DNA of 35,153 nt from Spirochaetota bacterium (GTDB lineage: Bacteria; Spirochaetota; Spirochaetia; B11-G9), in the NCBI GenBank assembly GCA_024280415.1, contig JAJRQE010000060.1, positions 1 through 35,153 on the forward strand. Reading direction: 5' to 3'. Position 1 is the first letter of the stretch; every line of letters starts with the position of its first letter. The translations under genes were made by a program, and so were the position numbers. Below are positions 24,115-31,974 of the stretch, in pieces. Below the pieces are notes generated by a model. It worked only from the letters and a program-made list of their open reading frames with translations, had not been told where the DNA came from and searched no databases.

Positions 24115-24143
24115 ATACTAACTATATATCTATCCAAAGTCAA
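24115..24143 (-). promoter_or_regulatory. Sigma-70 promoter for the betaine operon
   Basis: Minus strand TTGACT (24143-24138), 17-nt spacer, TAGTAT (24120-24115). The transcription start would be about 17 nt before the ATG, leaving room only for the GGAGG site. Confidence 0.65.
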
Positions 24144-24170
24144 GCCACCATTTATTATAACACCAGTATC

Positions 24171-24184
24171 TAAATAATTATTTA
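24171..24184. promoter_or_regulatory. 14-bp perfect palindrome, candidate MarR operator
   Basis: TAAATAATTATTTA lies in the divergent gap between the betaine operon and the MarR gene, 28 bp upstream of the betaine -35 box. MarR-family dimers usually bind AT-rich palindromes of this size. The gap is very AT-rich, so a chance palindrome is possible. Confidence 0.4.
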
Positions 24185-24260
24185 AGCTATAATAGATCCC
24201 AGCCAAGCTGATAGCCTAAAATAGAAATTTTCTCATTAATTTACTTTCAACACTAATACT

Positions 24261-24289
24261 TTGCACTCTAAGTAAAAATACCCTATACA
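24261..24289 (+). promoter_or_regulatory. Sigma-70 promoter for the MarR regulator
   Basis: TTGCAC, 17-nt spacer, TATACA. The predicted start is near 24296, about 47 nt before the ATG; the ribosome site before the ATG is weak (TGGGG). Confidence 0.65.
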
Positions 24290-24342
24290 AACAAAGATTA
24301 TTAGTGCTATTTTAAATAAGAATATACTTTACTGGGGCCATA

Positions 24343-24870
24343 ATGAATAATCAGGATTCTTCGGAAGAAGTCATTGCTGCAATCCGAAAGATAATAAGAG
24401 CAATTGATCTTCAATCTAAAAAGCTGACAAAGCGCTATGGTCTGACAGGGCCACAGCTCATCGTCTTAAAGGAAATTAATAAATTCCCGGAAAAAAAGCT
24501 TTCGGAAATTGCCCGACAGGTAAGCCTTTCCCAGGCAACTGTCACGAGTATTCTGGATAGACTGGAGCAGCAGGGATTTGCGGAAAGACACCGAACAAGC
24601 AGCGATAAAAGAAAGGTACATATTACTTTAAAAGATAAAGCATTGGAAATACTCAAGACTCGCCCTTCCCTATTCCAGGAAGAGTTCTCTGATAGGTTTG
24701 AACAGCTTGCCGACTGGGAAAAATCAATGATACTGGCATCCCTCCAAAGGCTTGCAGTGATGCTTAATGCTGAAAATATTCAATCACCACCGGTTCTGAC
24801 CAGCGGACCTCTGGCTGCGACATCACAGGAGGTTGACCGCTACCTGAACGAGGAGAAGAGTCAATCCTGA
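24343..24870 (+). CDS. MarR family regulator, probably of compatible-solute genes (EctR/CosR-like)
   Basis: A 175-aa winged-helix dimeric DNA-binding protein. The core has GPQLIVLKEINKFPEKKLSE, recognition helix VSLSQATVTSILDRLEQQGF and wing RHRTSSDKRKVHITL, the classic MarR DxR pattern. It has N-terminal and C-terminal helices for dimerisation and a C-terminal tail of about 35 residues beyond the usual core. Divergent placement from a glycine betaine importer fits the EctR/CosR group of osmolyte regulators. That link is inferred from context and general resemblance, not shown. The gene is monocistronic and converges on the DUF3095 gene after a gap of about 25 bp. Confidence 0.9.
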   Translation: MNNQDSSEEVIAAIRKIIRAIDLQSKKLTKRYGLTGPQLIVLKEINKFPEKKLSEIARQVSLSQATVTSILDRLEQQGFAERHRTSSDKRKVHITLKDKALEILKTRPSLFQEEFSDRFEQLADWEKSMILASLQRLAVMLNAENIQSPPVLTSGPLAATSQEVDRYLNEEKSQS

Positions 24871-24895
24871 ATCTATAAAATGGAGACCCATTCTC

Positions 24896-26077
24896 CTATA
24901 ACTCTGCCATTTGCTCCTTAAGCTTAAGGGCAGCCAGAGCATATCCCCCGTCTGCAGAATCCACAAAGTGAACTTCTTCGCCGGTACCCCTATGGATAAG
25001 GCAGGTAAGAATAGCACGGTCAGAAACATGAAGTCCAAAATTTAAAAAACCCTTATCATATAATTTACTGAGATAGGCTTCAAATTTTTCTCTCTGATAC
25101 TTTGAGCAGGACACAACCATTTTAAGTGATCCGTCAAATTTACGAAAATCTGAATTTATAATATTATCCTGCTTTATATCTTTAAAATTCTTTTTATTTA
25201 TTTTAAGAGGGATATGAAAAAATATGATCATTTTAACAAAAATTATTTCAAAATTAATTCTCATTTTATTAAAAGAGTATAAAAATCCGGATGTTTGTTT
25301 TGAAAATATTCTGGCCTCTCTAAAAGACTGAGCAACAGAAGAAGACTGATTATCCATGGTAAGAGGATGATAGTCAGATTCATGACCAAAATTTTCATCG
25401 ATCGACTTTAGAATATTATTAAATATTTTTGATTTTTCTCTGCTAAACTCTTCCCTTACCTTAATTATAAAGGAAATAGTCTCTCCCCTTGCACTTGGAA
25501 TATCCTTCCATCTGCAGGTAAACCCGGTAAAATCAGCTTTATTCTTTGCAGGAAGATCCTTTCTCAGTCTAAAGGGATTATAAGTTTTGTCATCTTTTAT
25601 CAGTTTTTCAGCTATATCAATACCCCTACCTGTAATTATAGCCTGAATATATCTGTCGGAAACTCTCAATTTCGCAATAAAAAGCTTGTACCCCTTCCGG
25701 TATATTGTGGAGACAGGAACAACCCCTAACCGTAGTTTCAGATCAAATAGATTATGAACAAGCTTCCTTGTATCTACCAAAACATCCTCTACATCTGCCA
25801 GAATATCTCCGGGAATCAGAAAGGTCATCCCGTCTCCCCCAAAAACAAAAGGGAAATTCATATCCTTTTTAATATTGGATATTGCCATGGCAACAAGGCT
25901 TCCTGCTGTATTTACATCTTTATACTTACCATTGGCAATAGCAGAGGTTGAGTTAATTATATCTGTGATAATAATGTACCAGTCCGGAGGAGGTTTATAG
26001 TAGTAATCGTAATTAAAAAGAGACTTAAAGTCCGGAATAAAAGGAATATCATCGTAGGAATAAATTTCTTCGTTCAT
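24896..26077 (-). CDS. DUF3095 family protein (cyclase-like fold)
   Basis: A 393-aa cytoplasmic protein that I recognise as DUF3095. Landmarks: DWYIIITDIINSTSAIANG with an Asp at 39, KYKDVNTAGSLVAMAISN, FPFVFGGDGMTFLIPG (GGDG at 80-83), DFTGFTCRWKDIPSARGETI, and near the end FGLHVSDRAILTCLIHRG and HFVDSADGGYALAALK. The N-terminal Asp/GGDG arrangement resembles class III nucleotidyl cyclases and GGDEF proteins, and some family members are annotated as adenylate cyclases, but no activity has been established to my knowledge. It begins 2 bp after the histidine-kinase stop and ends the long export operon. A role as a signalling output of that kinase is an inference. Confidence 0.88.
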   Translation of the reverse strand: MNEEIYSYDDIPFIPDFKSLFNYDYYYKPPPDWYIIITDIINSTSAIANGKYKDVNTAGSLVAMAISNIKKDMNFPFVFGGDGMTFLIPGDILADVEDVLVDTRKLVHNLFDLKLRLGVVPVSTIYRKGYKLFIAKLRVSDRYIQAIITGRGIDIAEKLIKDDKTYNPFRLRKDLPAKNKADFTGFTCRWKDIPSARGETISFIIKVREEFSREKSKIFNNILKSIDENFGHESDYHPLTMDNQSSSVAQSFREARIFSKQTSGFLYSFNKMRINFEIIFVKMIIFFHIPLKINKKNFKDIKQDNIINSDFRKFDGSLKMVVSCSKYQREKFEAYLSKLYDKGFLNFGLHVSDRAILTCLIHRGTGEEVHFVDSADGGYALAALKLKEQMAEL

Positions 26078-26079
26078 AT

Positions 26080-27390
26080 TTATACTATCGGTACAATAAT
26101 TGTAAATGTAGTTTCTTTTTTTAATTCAGAAACTGCAGAGATCTCCCATCCATGAGATTTTATTACTGCTGCAACATTTGCAAGCCCCAGTCCGAAACCT
26201 TCATCATTACGCCCCTTTAAACCCCGGTAGAATGGTTCAAAGATTCGGAAAAGATCGTCCCTTTCTATTCCCTCTCCCCTGTTCACAACAGAAAGGAGAA
26301 TCCCTTCTCCTTTTCTAACAGCAGTAAACGTGACAACAGAATCCGGGTATGAATATCTGTATGCATTATGAAGAAGATTTTCAAAACTTCTTACTACAAG
26401 CTCACGATCCATAATTACCTTAATATCATAGGGAATATCCAGCTCATACTCAAAAGTATGTTTATAGAGGGATGCTTCAAGTTTAAAGGATTCCAGAAGA
26501 TCCCTTAGAAAAGTTCTGAACATAACGGGTTCAAAAGTTTCCTTCCAGTCTCTGGTCTCCAGCTTTACAAAATGGATCAGCTGGGAAATTCGACTGGAGA
26601 GCAGATTTGTCTTTGACCGGATTATCTCCATATATTTATTAAGAGTCTCCTTATCTTCTGCATAACCCGCAAGAACTGCATCCGCATAACCGCTTATTGA
26701 TGTAAGAGGTGTTTTAAGGTCATGGGAAACACTCATAAAAAACCTTGCCCGTCTGTCGTACTCATCCTTAACTTTACGCCGCATTATATCAAAAGAGCGT
26801 GCAAGGGAAGCAATGGAATCATTTCCTTTGGTTTTTAATTCAAATTCGAAATCACCTTCTGCAACCTTCCTGGTTGCTTCTTCGATTCTTTTGAGAGAAA
26901 TATTTATTGATCTGATGAGAATAAGAGATAGGAGTGTAATTACTGAATAGAGAATAAAGGTAAATATAAAAGGAAGAGGTTTATTCCTGAATATTGAATA
27001 TTTATCAATTAAAGGGCGATTAATTATCAGAACAGATCCGTTACCATTCTTATATGTTACAGTTAATGCTTCCAGTGTAACTTTTGGTATATTACCGTTC
27101 TTATTCCTCGCTATAAAATCTGTAAATATTTCGTTTCTTTTTTGGCTATCTCCATCAAGTATCCGTGCATTCATCTCGGGAGGAAGATCCTTAACAAAGG
27201 TTGCAAACTCATTCGGATCAACCTCATTATCTATAAGTTCATACAGCTGGTAGTATCGGGCAAGTTGTTCATGGGTGGCCTTCAAATTTTCTATACTGCC
27301 AAAAGACAACCATACCGTCAGCATAATCAAAGCATTTGGAATTATAAATGTACCTATAATAAGGAGCAGGAATCGAATTTTAAGATTCAC
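26080..27390 (-). CDS. Sensor histidine kinase of the operon's two-component system
   Basis: A 436-aa membrane kinase. TM1 lies at LLLIIGTFIIPNALIMLTVW, followed by a periplasmic domain of about 95 residues, TM2 (FIFTFILYSVITLLSLIL) and a HAMP linker (ISLKRIEEATRKVAEGDFEF). The HisKA box is SVSHDLKTPLTSISGYADA. The ATPase boxes are NLLHNAYRYSYPDS, VVNRGEGIERDDL and GFGLGLANV. It overlaps the response regulator by 11 nt and so is coupled to it. The stimulus is unknown; position in the lipoprotein-export/outer-membrane operon suggests envelope state. Confidence 0.95.
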   Translation of the reverse strand: MNLKIRFLLLIIGTFIIPNALIMLTVWLSFGSIENLKATHEQLARYYQLYELIDNEVDPNEFATFVKDLPPEMNARILDGDSQKRNEIFTDFIARNKNGNIPKVTLEALTVTYKNGNGSVLIINRPLIDKYSIFRNKPLPFIFTFILYSVITLLSLILIRSINISLKRIEEATRKVAEGDFEFELKTKGNDSIASLARSFDIMRRKVKDEYDRRARFFMSVSHDLKTPLTSISGYADAVLAGYAEDKETLNKYMEIIRSKTNLLSSRISQLIHFVKLETRDWKETFEPVMFRTFLRDLLESFKLEASLYKHTFEYELDIPYDIKVIMDRELVVRSFENLLHNAYRYSYPDSVVTFTAVRKGEGILLSVVNRGEGIERDDLFRIFEPFYRGLKGRNDEGFGLGLANVAAVIKSHGWEISAVSELKKETTFTIIVPIV

Positions 27391-28084
27391 CCTTTAATTT
27401 CCTTTTATCAAAAAGATAACCACGACCGTGAATGGTTAGAATATATTCAGGCAAGGCAGGGGAATTCTCAATTTTTTTCCTTATCCGCTGAATATAAACA
27501 CCCACTGTTGTTATATCCCCATACTCCTGCCCCCAGACAGTCCTGTATATCTCATCGGGAGTAAAAGCTGTACCAGGATTCTGAACAAGAAAGCGAAGAA
27601 CCTCAAACTCCTTAGTAGAAAGAAGTATCCGGTTACTGTTTTTCTCAAGATAGTACCCTTCCGGAGAGAGAGAAAACGGCCCGAATGCTATTGAGTCGGG
27701 GATAAAATTATCACGACCTGACAAAGATCTTCTTAGAATGGCTCTTATTTTTGCAACCAGAACCTTAGGAGAAAAGGGTTTATTTACAAACTCATCCGCT
27801 CCCAGGCCAAGACCAAGAACAATATCCTCATCCCCTTCTCTTGCAGATAAAATCAGAACAGGTATGTCTGACTTCTGCCTCAAATCCTGAAGAAACTCAA
27901 ATCCATCCATTCCGGGTAGGTTTATATCCAGAGTAATAAGATCGTATGAACCTTCAGCCATAGATTCAAATCCGGCCTCTGCACTAACAGCAATATCTGA
28001 GTCAATACCATCCTTTGAAAGGTAGAGCTGAACCAGCTCACCAAGTTCCGGCTCATCCTCTATTATTAATACCCTGGCTTTCAT
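27380..28084 (-). CDS. OmpR/PhoB family response regulator
   Basis: A 234-aa transcription factor. The receiver domain has the acidic pocket IIEDEPE, phosphoacceptor Asp53 in ITLDINLPGMDGF, the Ser/Thr switch LILSARE and Lys in VNKPFSP. The C-terminal winged helix has LSTKEFEVLRFLVQNPG, YRTVWGQEYGDITTVGVYIQ and IRKKIE. It starts one base after the barrel-gene stop, so it is co-transcribed with the export genes and probably regulates them. Its partner kinase overlaps its 3' end. Confidence 0.96.
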   Translation of the reverse strand: MKARVLIIEDEPELGELVQLYLSKDGIDSDIAVSAEAGFESMAEGSYDLITLDINLPGMDGFEFLQDLRQKSDIPVLILSAREGDEDIVLGLGLGADEFVNKPFSPKVLVAKIRAILRRSLSGRDNFIPDSIAFGPFSLSPEGYYLEKNSNRILLSTKEFEVLRFLVQNPGTAFTPDEIYRTVWGQEYGDITTVGVYIQRIRKKIENSPALPEYILTIHGRGYLFDKRKLKGES

Positions 28085-28085
28085 T

Positions 28086-29480
28086 CTAGAAACTTGTTCC
28101 CCCTATGGATACTCCAAGACTAACAGAAGCCGTGCTTCCCTGTACAGAATATTCTTCCCCTGGATCTCCAAATATTCTTGGGGCACTCAATGTAATATCT
28201 ATATTATCCATACCGCTCCAGGAGAAGGAAGGTTTAATCATACCTGATAAAGAGGAAAAATTCTCGATAAAAAATAATGACAGTGAAAAGTCACTTCCCC
28301 ACATATCCCGCCAGCTCACACTTCCTGCCCCGTAGTGACGGCCATTTTCAAGGAGGTCAGAAGAGGATATTACTCCTGAACCCAGAAGAGAACCCAGTTC
28401 CTGCAAAGTATAAGGATCATCGTATCCCTCCCCATTGTAGTAGTACTGTCCGGAAAAACTAAAATTATAGTTTGCGAAATCATCACTCCATGAATAACCT
28501 GCACCAATGGTTCCCTTAAAAAATATTTTATCATTATATGAAACTGCAGTAACACCCCCATTATCTATGACAAAGGTTTTATCAGAACCATACGAAAGGT
28601 AACCCTCTCCATATAACGAAACATCTCCAATTGCAGAGCTTATGGTTGCCATTGCATCTGGAGCATGATTGTACTGGTAGTAAGCCCCAAATGCGATCTC
28701 ACTGTTTCCAATTACAAATTCCACCTTTGGAGCAAAAGCAATATCCGAATAACTATCTGCCTCTACTGGAATAATTGTATATAAATAGAAATTATTCAGC
28801 ATAAACGGATAGTTGACTTTTACAGCAACAGGGCCGTCAAGATCTGCATCAGGATCTTCCGGATCTATTCTGCTTAAAGAAAGAAGATCCCCGGGGCTGA
28901 AAAAACGCCCCACTCCCCAGTTAACAGACTGCTTTCCTGCCCGGAAAAACAATTTTTGATTCCAGTTAAAATCGGCAAAAAGTTCTGTAATGGTAATAAT
29001 ATCTTCAAATTTTCTCTCCTCTGTACCTGATGTAGTATAAAAAGGAGAAGTTACAATGGCTTTTCCAAATACTCTCGAATCTGCATCCGGTCTTGCATCC
29101 ATAAACAGAGTTACTCCCAGGTTCAGGGACAAATTGTCACTTATTGAACTTCCTCCTAAATTTTCAGGATCAATACCGGTCCAGGAGGAATTAACATCAA
29201 AATAGAAACTGCCTCCCAGCTCAACACCTGAATTATTTGTAAGGAGAAGGGAACTAAGATCCTCCATATTCTCATCTGCAACATTTTCAACAAGAGATAG
29301 ATCCCCTGAAAGTAAATCAGCCTCATCAGAGCCGAAAAGAGACTCCTCATCTGTTTTCAGCTCTACAATTTTTTCACCAAAGAGGGAATCCTCATCGGTA
29401 ACAATTTCCTGTCCAAAAATTCTGGCTGTTAAAAGTATAACCAGGCTAATTATAAATACTGTCAGTTTTTCATTTTTCAT
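28086..29480 (-). CDS. Outer-membrane beta-barrel protein with N-terminal DEDSLFG repeats
   Basis: A 464-aa exported protein starting at Met 29480 (MKNEKLTVFIISLVILLTAR), with AGGAG upstream; the track's 42 earlier residues translate the hairpin repeat. After signal cleavage near IFGQE comes an acidic linker with repeated motifs: DEDSLFG (29-35), DEESLFGSDEADLLSG (44-59). The rest is rich in alternating aromatic/polar strands typical of a beta-barrel, with FFRAGKQSVNWGVGRFFSP, a motif seen in DUF1302-like and other porin-like barrels. It ends in Phe (GGTSF), a usual Bam-recognised C-terminus. In context it is the outer-membrane part of an ABC/LolA-type export route. The family name is uncertain. 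Confidence 0.8.
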   Translation of the reverse strand: MKNEKLTVFIISLVILLTARIFGQEIVTDEDSLFGEKIVELKTDEESLFGSDEADLLSGDLSLVENVADENMEDLSSLLLTNNSGVELGGSFYFDVNSSWTGIDPENLGGSSISDNLSLNLGVTLFMDARPDADSRVFGKAIVTSPFYTTSGTEERKFEDIITITELFADFNWNQKLFFRAGKQSVNWGVGRFFSPGDLLSLSRIDPEDPDADLDGPVAVKVNYPFMLNNFYLYTIIPVEADSYSDIAFAPKVEFVIGNSEIAFGAYYQYNHAPDAMATISSAIGDVSLYGEGYLSYGSDKTFVIDNGGVTAVSYNDKIFFKGTIGAGYSWSDDFANYNFSFSGQYYYNGEGYDDPYTLQELGSLLGSGVISSSDLLENGRHYGAGSVSWRDMWGSDFSLSLFFIENFSSLSGMIKPSFSWSGMDNIDITLSAPRIFGDPGEEYSVQGSTASVSLGVSIGGTSF

Positions 29481-29563
29481 ATTAACTCCTATCGCTTTCG
29501 AGAACTTTCTTTCAGAAAGTCTCTGCCTCTTTGCTCTTTGCAAATAAACATGGATCCCAAGGA

Positions 29564-29597
29564 TGCATGGTCGAGCAACAAACTTGTTTGCGACCAG
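29564..29597. repeat. 34-nt hairpin module A (fixed flanks, variable core)
   Basis: Begins TGCATGGTCGAGCA, has core hairpin CAAAC-TT-GTTTG, and ends GCGACCAG. Outer TGGTCG can pair with CGACCA. It is inserted inside the expanded first copy of the 97-bp array. Confidence 0.75.
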
Positions 29598-29620
29598 ACC
29601 CGACACTTCGTGTCCGGGGG

Positions 29621-29654
29621 TGCATGGACGAGCAGTGAGTTTGCGAACGACCAG
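29621..29654. repeat. 34-nt hairpin module B
   Basis: Begins TGCATGGACGAGCA, has core GTTTGCGAAC, and ends ACGACCAG. It is the same length as module A with a different core. Modules A and B flank the CCCGACACTTCGTGTCCGGG hairpin within repeat copy 1. Confidence 0.75.
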
Positions 29655-29863
29655 TCGCCCATGTTATTGCTATCTCCTATCGCTTTCGAGCACTTTCCTC
29701 TGGAAAGTCTCTGCCGCTTTGCAAATAAACATGGGTCCCCGACACTTCGTGTCGCCCATGTTATTGCTATCTCCTATCGCTTTCGAGCACTTTCCTCTGG
29801 AAAGTCTCTGCCGCTTTGCAAATAAACATGGGTCCCCGACACTTCGTGTCGCCCATGTTATTG

Positions 29864-30619
29864 CTATCGATTTACCCTTTCTACATAGGACTTTGTAAAT
29901 ATTGAATCAGGAAGATCTTTTGTTGAAATATCGGTAACTGTAATCTGAGTCTTTTTCCCCTCTATGAGTTCATCCTTGAAAATCATTTTAGTTGCAAGAT
30001 ATTTACCACCCACATTGGCATATGAAGGAAAGAGAGAAGTACGCATAAGCCTCCCTGTTGCACTAAAATCCTCAGACTTTAGAATAAGATTATTGTTACT
30101 GGTAATCCATATTTTTACAGTCGGATATGTAACCTCAGAGTTTGTCCCCTCCAGATCCATAATATAGACATCATACCGTCCAAGTTTACCCTCTTTCACT
30201 GCCACAACCTTGTAGTCATCTGCAATCGAGGATGAACCAAAGTCAGAATTCTTTGCATCTGTTCCGCCGAAACTATCTTTCATAGAGGTATGGTTAAATT
30301 TTCTACTCTGAGGATCATAAAACCACAAATTCTCTCCAATATTAAGATAGCCCTGCCCCTTCTCCGATGCAGGTTCAATAAACAGCATTAGAAACATATC
30401 AGAATCATCCCTTCGAAACTGCTGAACCTTTTTCTTCTCAACTCCTGTATCCTGATCCTCCGAAATCATTGTCATAACTGCCGAAAAATCGATACCGCTG
30501 AAATTTCGGGAAGTATCAACTGTGGCTAAAATTCTATTTGCCTCATCAAGGCTTATTGCACTGAGACCGGATATACCGACCATCAATAAAACCATTAAAC
30601 CTATTATATATTTTTTCAT
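29864..30619 (-). CDS. LolA-like outer-membrane lipoprotein-sorting protein
   Basis: A 251-aa periplasmic carrier of the LolA/LppX-like fold (annotated in genomes as outer membrane lipoprotein-sorting protein). It has a signal peptide (IIGLMVLLMVGISGLSA) and a SPase I-like site. Motifs: FRRDDSDMFLMLFIEPASEK, GQGYLNIGENLWFYDPQSRK, a stretch diagnostic of this family, and DYKVVAVKEGKLGRYDVYIM. It lies directly downstream of two FtsX-type permeases and a LolD-type ATPase, which would load it with a lipid-bearing substrate. AGGAGAG precedes the ATG. Its stop codon is inside the 97-bp repeat. The cargo is not known; it need not be a canonical lipoprotein. Confidence 0.9.
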   Translation of the reverse strand: MKKYIIGLMVLLMVGISGLSAISLDEANRILATVDTSRNFSGIDFSAVMTMISEDQDTGVEKKKVQQFRRDDSDMFLMLFIEPASEKGQGYLNIGENLWFYDPQSRKFNHTSMKDSFGGTDAKNSDFGSSSIADDYKVVAVKEGKLGRYDVYIMDLEGTNSEVTYPTVKIWITSNNNLILKSEDFSATGRLMRTSLFPSYANVGGKYLATKMIFKDELIEGKKTQITVTDISTKDLPDSIFTKSYVERVNR

Positions 30620-30631
30620 TTTTCTCTCCTA

Positions 30632-31969
30632 TTAATATTGTGCTCTCAAGGCATCCACCACTTTCATCCTGGCAGCCTTTCTGGCGGGCATATAAACTGC
30701 AGCAAGTGTCATTATAGAAAGCAGAATAACAACTTTCAAAATACCCGAAGGGGATGTTATAAACTGAAGTTTCCCGTTATTAAGAAACAGTCCAAGAGGT
30801 GAATCAGAAGTAAACCTGATAAGTCCTGCAGCTATTGTTGTAACCCCAGATAGAATAATTCCCCCAAAAGCACCAAAAAGAGAAAGAAAAAGAGCTTCCA
30901 GCAAAAATATACTCCTTACACTTCCCCGGTGCATTCCAATTGCTCTCATTGTACCAATCTCTTTTGTCCTCTCAATTAAAACCATTCTGAAAGTATTAAT
31001 TAAACCTACCATTGTAATGAGCATAAGGATTATAAAAAGGGAAAGAGAAACAATATTCAGGATATTAACAAGCTGAAGAACGGGTTCCATTATATCGTTG
31101 AGAGTTGTAATACTGAATTTCGTCCCTTCCCATGGTTCTTCCACCGCACCAGGAGCAAATCCCCCAAACATAAAACCGTGTCTCTGATCCTCTTTCTCAT
31201 CATCAGAATCATCTTTTCCCAGATCTACAGGTGATGTTTTTTTAAGTTCAGCTGCCAGACGCTCCGAGGCAATATCCATATCTTCAATATTATTCAGATG
31301 TAAATTTAGATACTGATATTCATTGGGACCAAGACCAATAAGACCGTTGAGGTATCCCATCTCTGTATAAGCCATACTTATAAATGAGAAATTGTCCTGA
31401 TCTTTTGTAATTGCCGCAACAGTAAATTCTCCCACATTCTTCTGTCCCGTTACCGTATCCATCCTGACAAGTACAGTCTCACCAGCCATTACACCTATTT
31501 TATCTGCTATTAATTCAGGAATAATCAGCATCCCGGGATTATCAATATTTTCCAAAGATCCACCCGTAACTGTCAAAGTCTTAAGAAGCATCTCCTCTTT
31601 ATTCCAGTCAACACCGGATATCTGAAGAGTTGTACTCTTTGATCCAAAGATAATCTCCCCCATACCCACCTGCGATCTAATATGATACTCTTCAACAAGA
31701 TCATCGATAGTTGATATTGCTTTACCAAGATCAGCTGTATCCCCTATTACCTGAACAACTCTCCCGCTATCCAGAGTTTCAGTTCCAAGTATATAGATGT
31801 GTCCGCCCATAATCGAAGTAAAATTTGTCTTAAGGGTTTCTGTCATTCCTGAAGTGAAACTTCCTATGGTAATTATTATAAATACTCCGAATGCTATTGC
31901 CCCACCCAGAAGAAAACTACGCTTTTTCTGGCGTGTTATATTTCTTATTGCTATTTTTGATATATTCAT
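30632..31969 (-). CDS. ABC transporter permease, LolC/E (FtsX/MacB) type, second copy
   Basis: A 445-aa permease: TM1 after IAIRNITRQKKRSFLLGG, a large periplasmic MacB-PCD-like domain (about residues 45-315), then three C-terminal TMs with the cytoplasmic loop ERTKEIGTMRAIGMHRG that contacts the ATPase. The end, PARKAARMKVVDALRAQY, is typical of the family. The periplasmic domain includes an acidic-to-glycine segment DDSDDEKEDQRHGF-MFGGFAPG that looks like an insertion. It starts 5 bp after the first permease and precedes the LolA-like gene. With its partner it should form a heterodimer that extracts a lipidated substrate from the inner membrane. Confidence 0.93.
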   Translation of the reverse strand: MNISKIAIRNITRQKKRSFLLGGAIAFGVFIIITIGSFTSGMTETLKTNFTSIMGGHIYILGTETLDSGRVVQVIGDTADLGKAISTIDDLVEEYHIRSQVGMGEIIFGSKSTTLQISGVDWNKEEMLLKTLTVTGGSLENIDNPGMLIIPELIADKIGVMAGETVLVRMDTVTGQKNVGEFTVAAITKDQDNFSFISMAYTEMGYLNGLIGLGPNEYQYLNLHLNNIEDMDIASERLAAELKKTSPVDLGKDDSDDEKEDQRHGFMFGGFAPGAVEEPWEGTKFSITTLNDIMEPVLQLVNILNIVSLSLFIILMLITMVGLINTFRMVLIERTKEIGTMRAIGMHRGSVRSIFLLEALFLSLFGAFGGIILSGVTTIAAGLIRFTSDSPLGLFLNNGKLQFITSPSGILKVVILLSIMTLAAVYMPARKAARMKVVDALRAQY

Positions 31970-31974
31970 TTCTA

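Larger units (their letters stand above)
29487..29868 (-). repeat. Tandem 97-bp hairpin repeat array (one expanded, two identical copies)
   Basis: Copies 2 (29675-29771) and 3 (29772-29868) match each other over 97 bp. Copy 1 (29487-29674, 188 bp) has the same ends but its second hairpin is expanded by inserted modules. Each unit has a stem ACTTTCC-TCT-GGAAAGT, extendable by GAG/CTC, and a second palindrome CATGGG...CCCATG enclosing CGACAC-TTC-GTGTCG. In copy 1 the first stem is ACTTTCT-TTC-AGAAAGT: a paired C-G to T-A change that keeps the stem. The array fills the whole gap between the LolA-like gene, whose stop lies in copy 3, and the barrel gene, whose AGGA ribosome site lies at the edge of copy 1. 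Confidence 0.9.

Noticed and set aside
29487-29868. CRISPR array
   Set aside because: The 97-bp units are directly adjacent with no unique spacers, are internally palindromic, and no cas genes are nearby.
29675-29868. A 29-codon minus-strand ORF in each 97-bp repeat, with AGGAG upstream in one
   Set aside because: It consists of palindromic hairpin sequence, lacks the SD in the other copy, and the frame is destroyed in copy 1; structure is a better explanation than coding.
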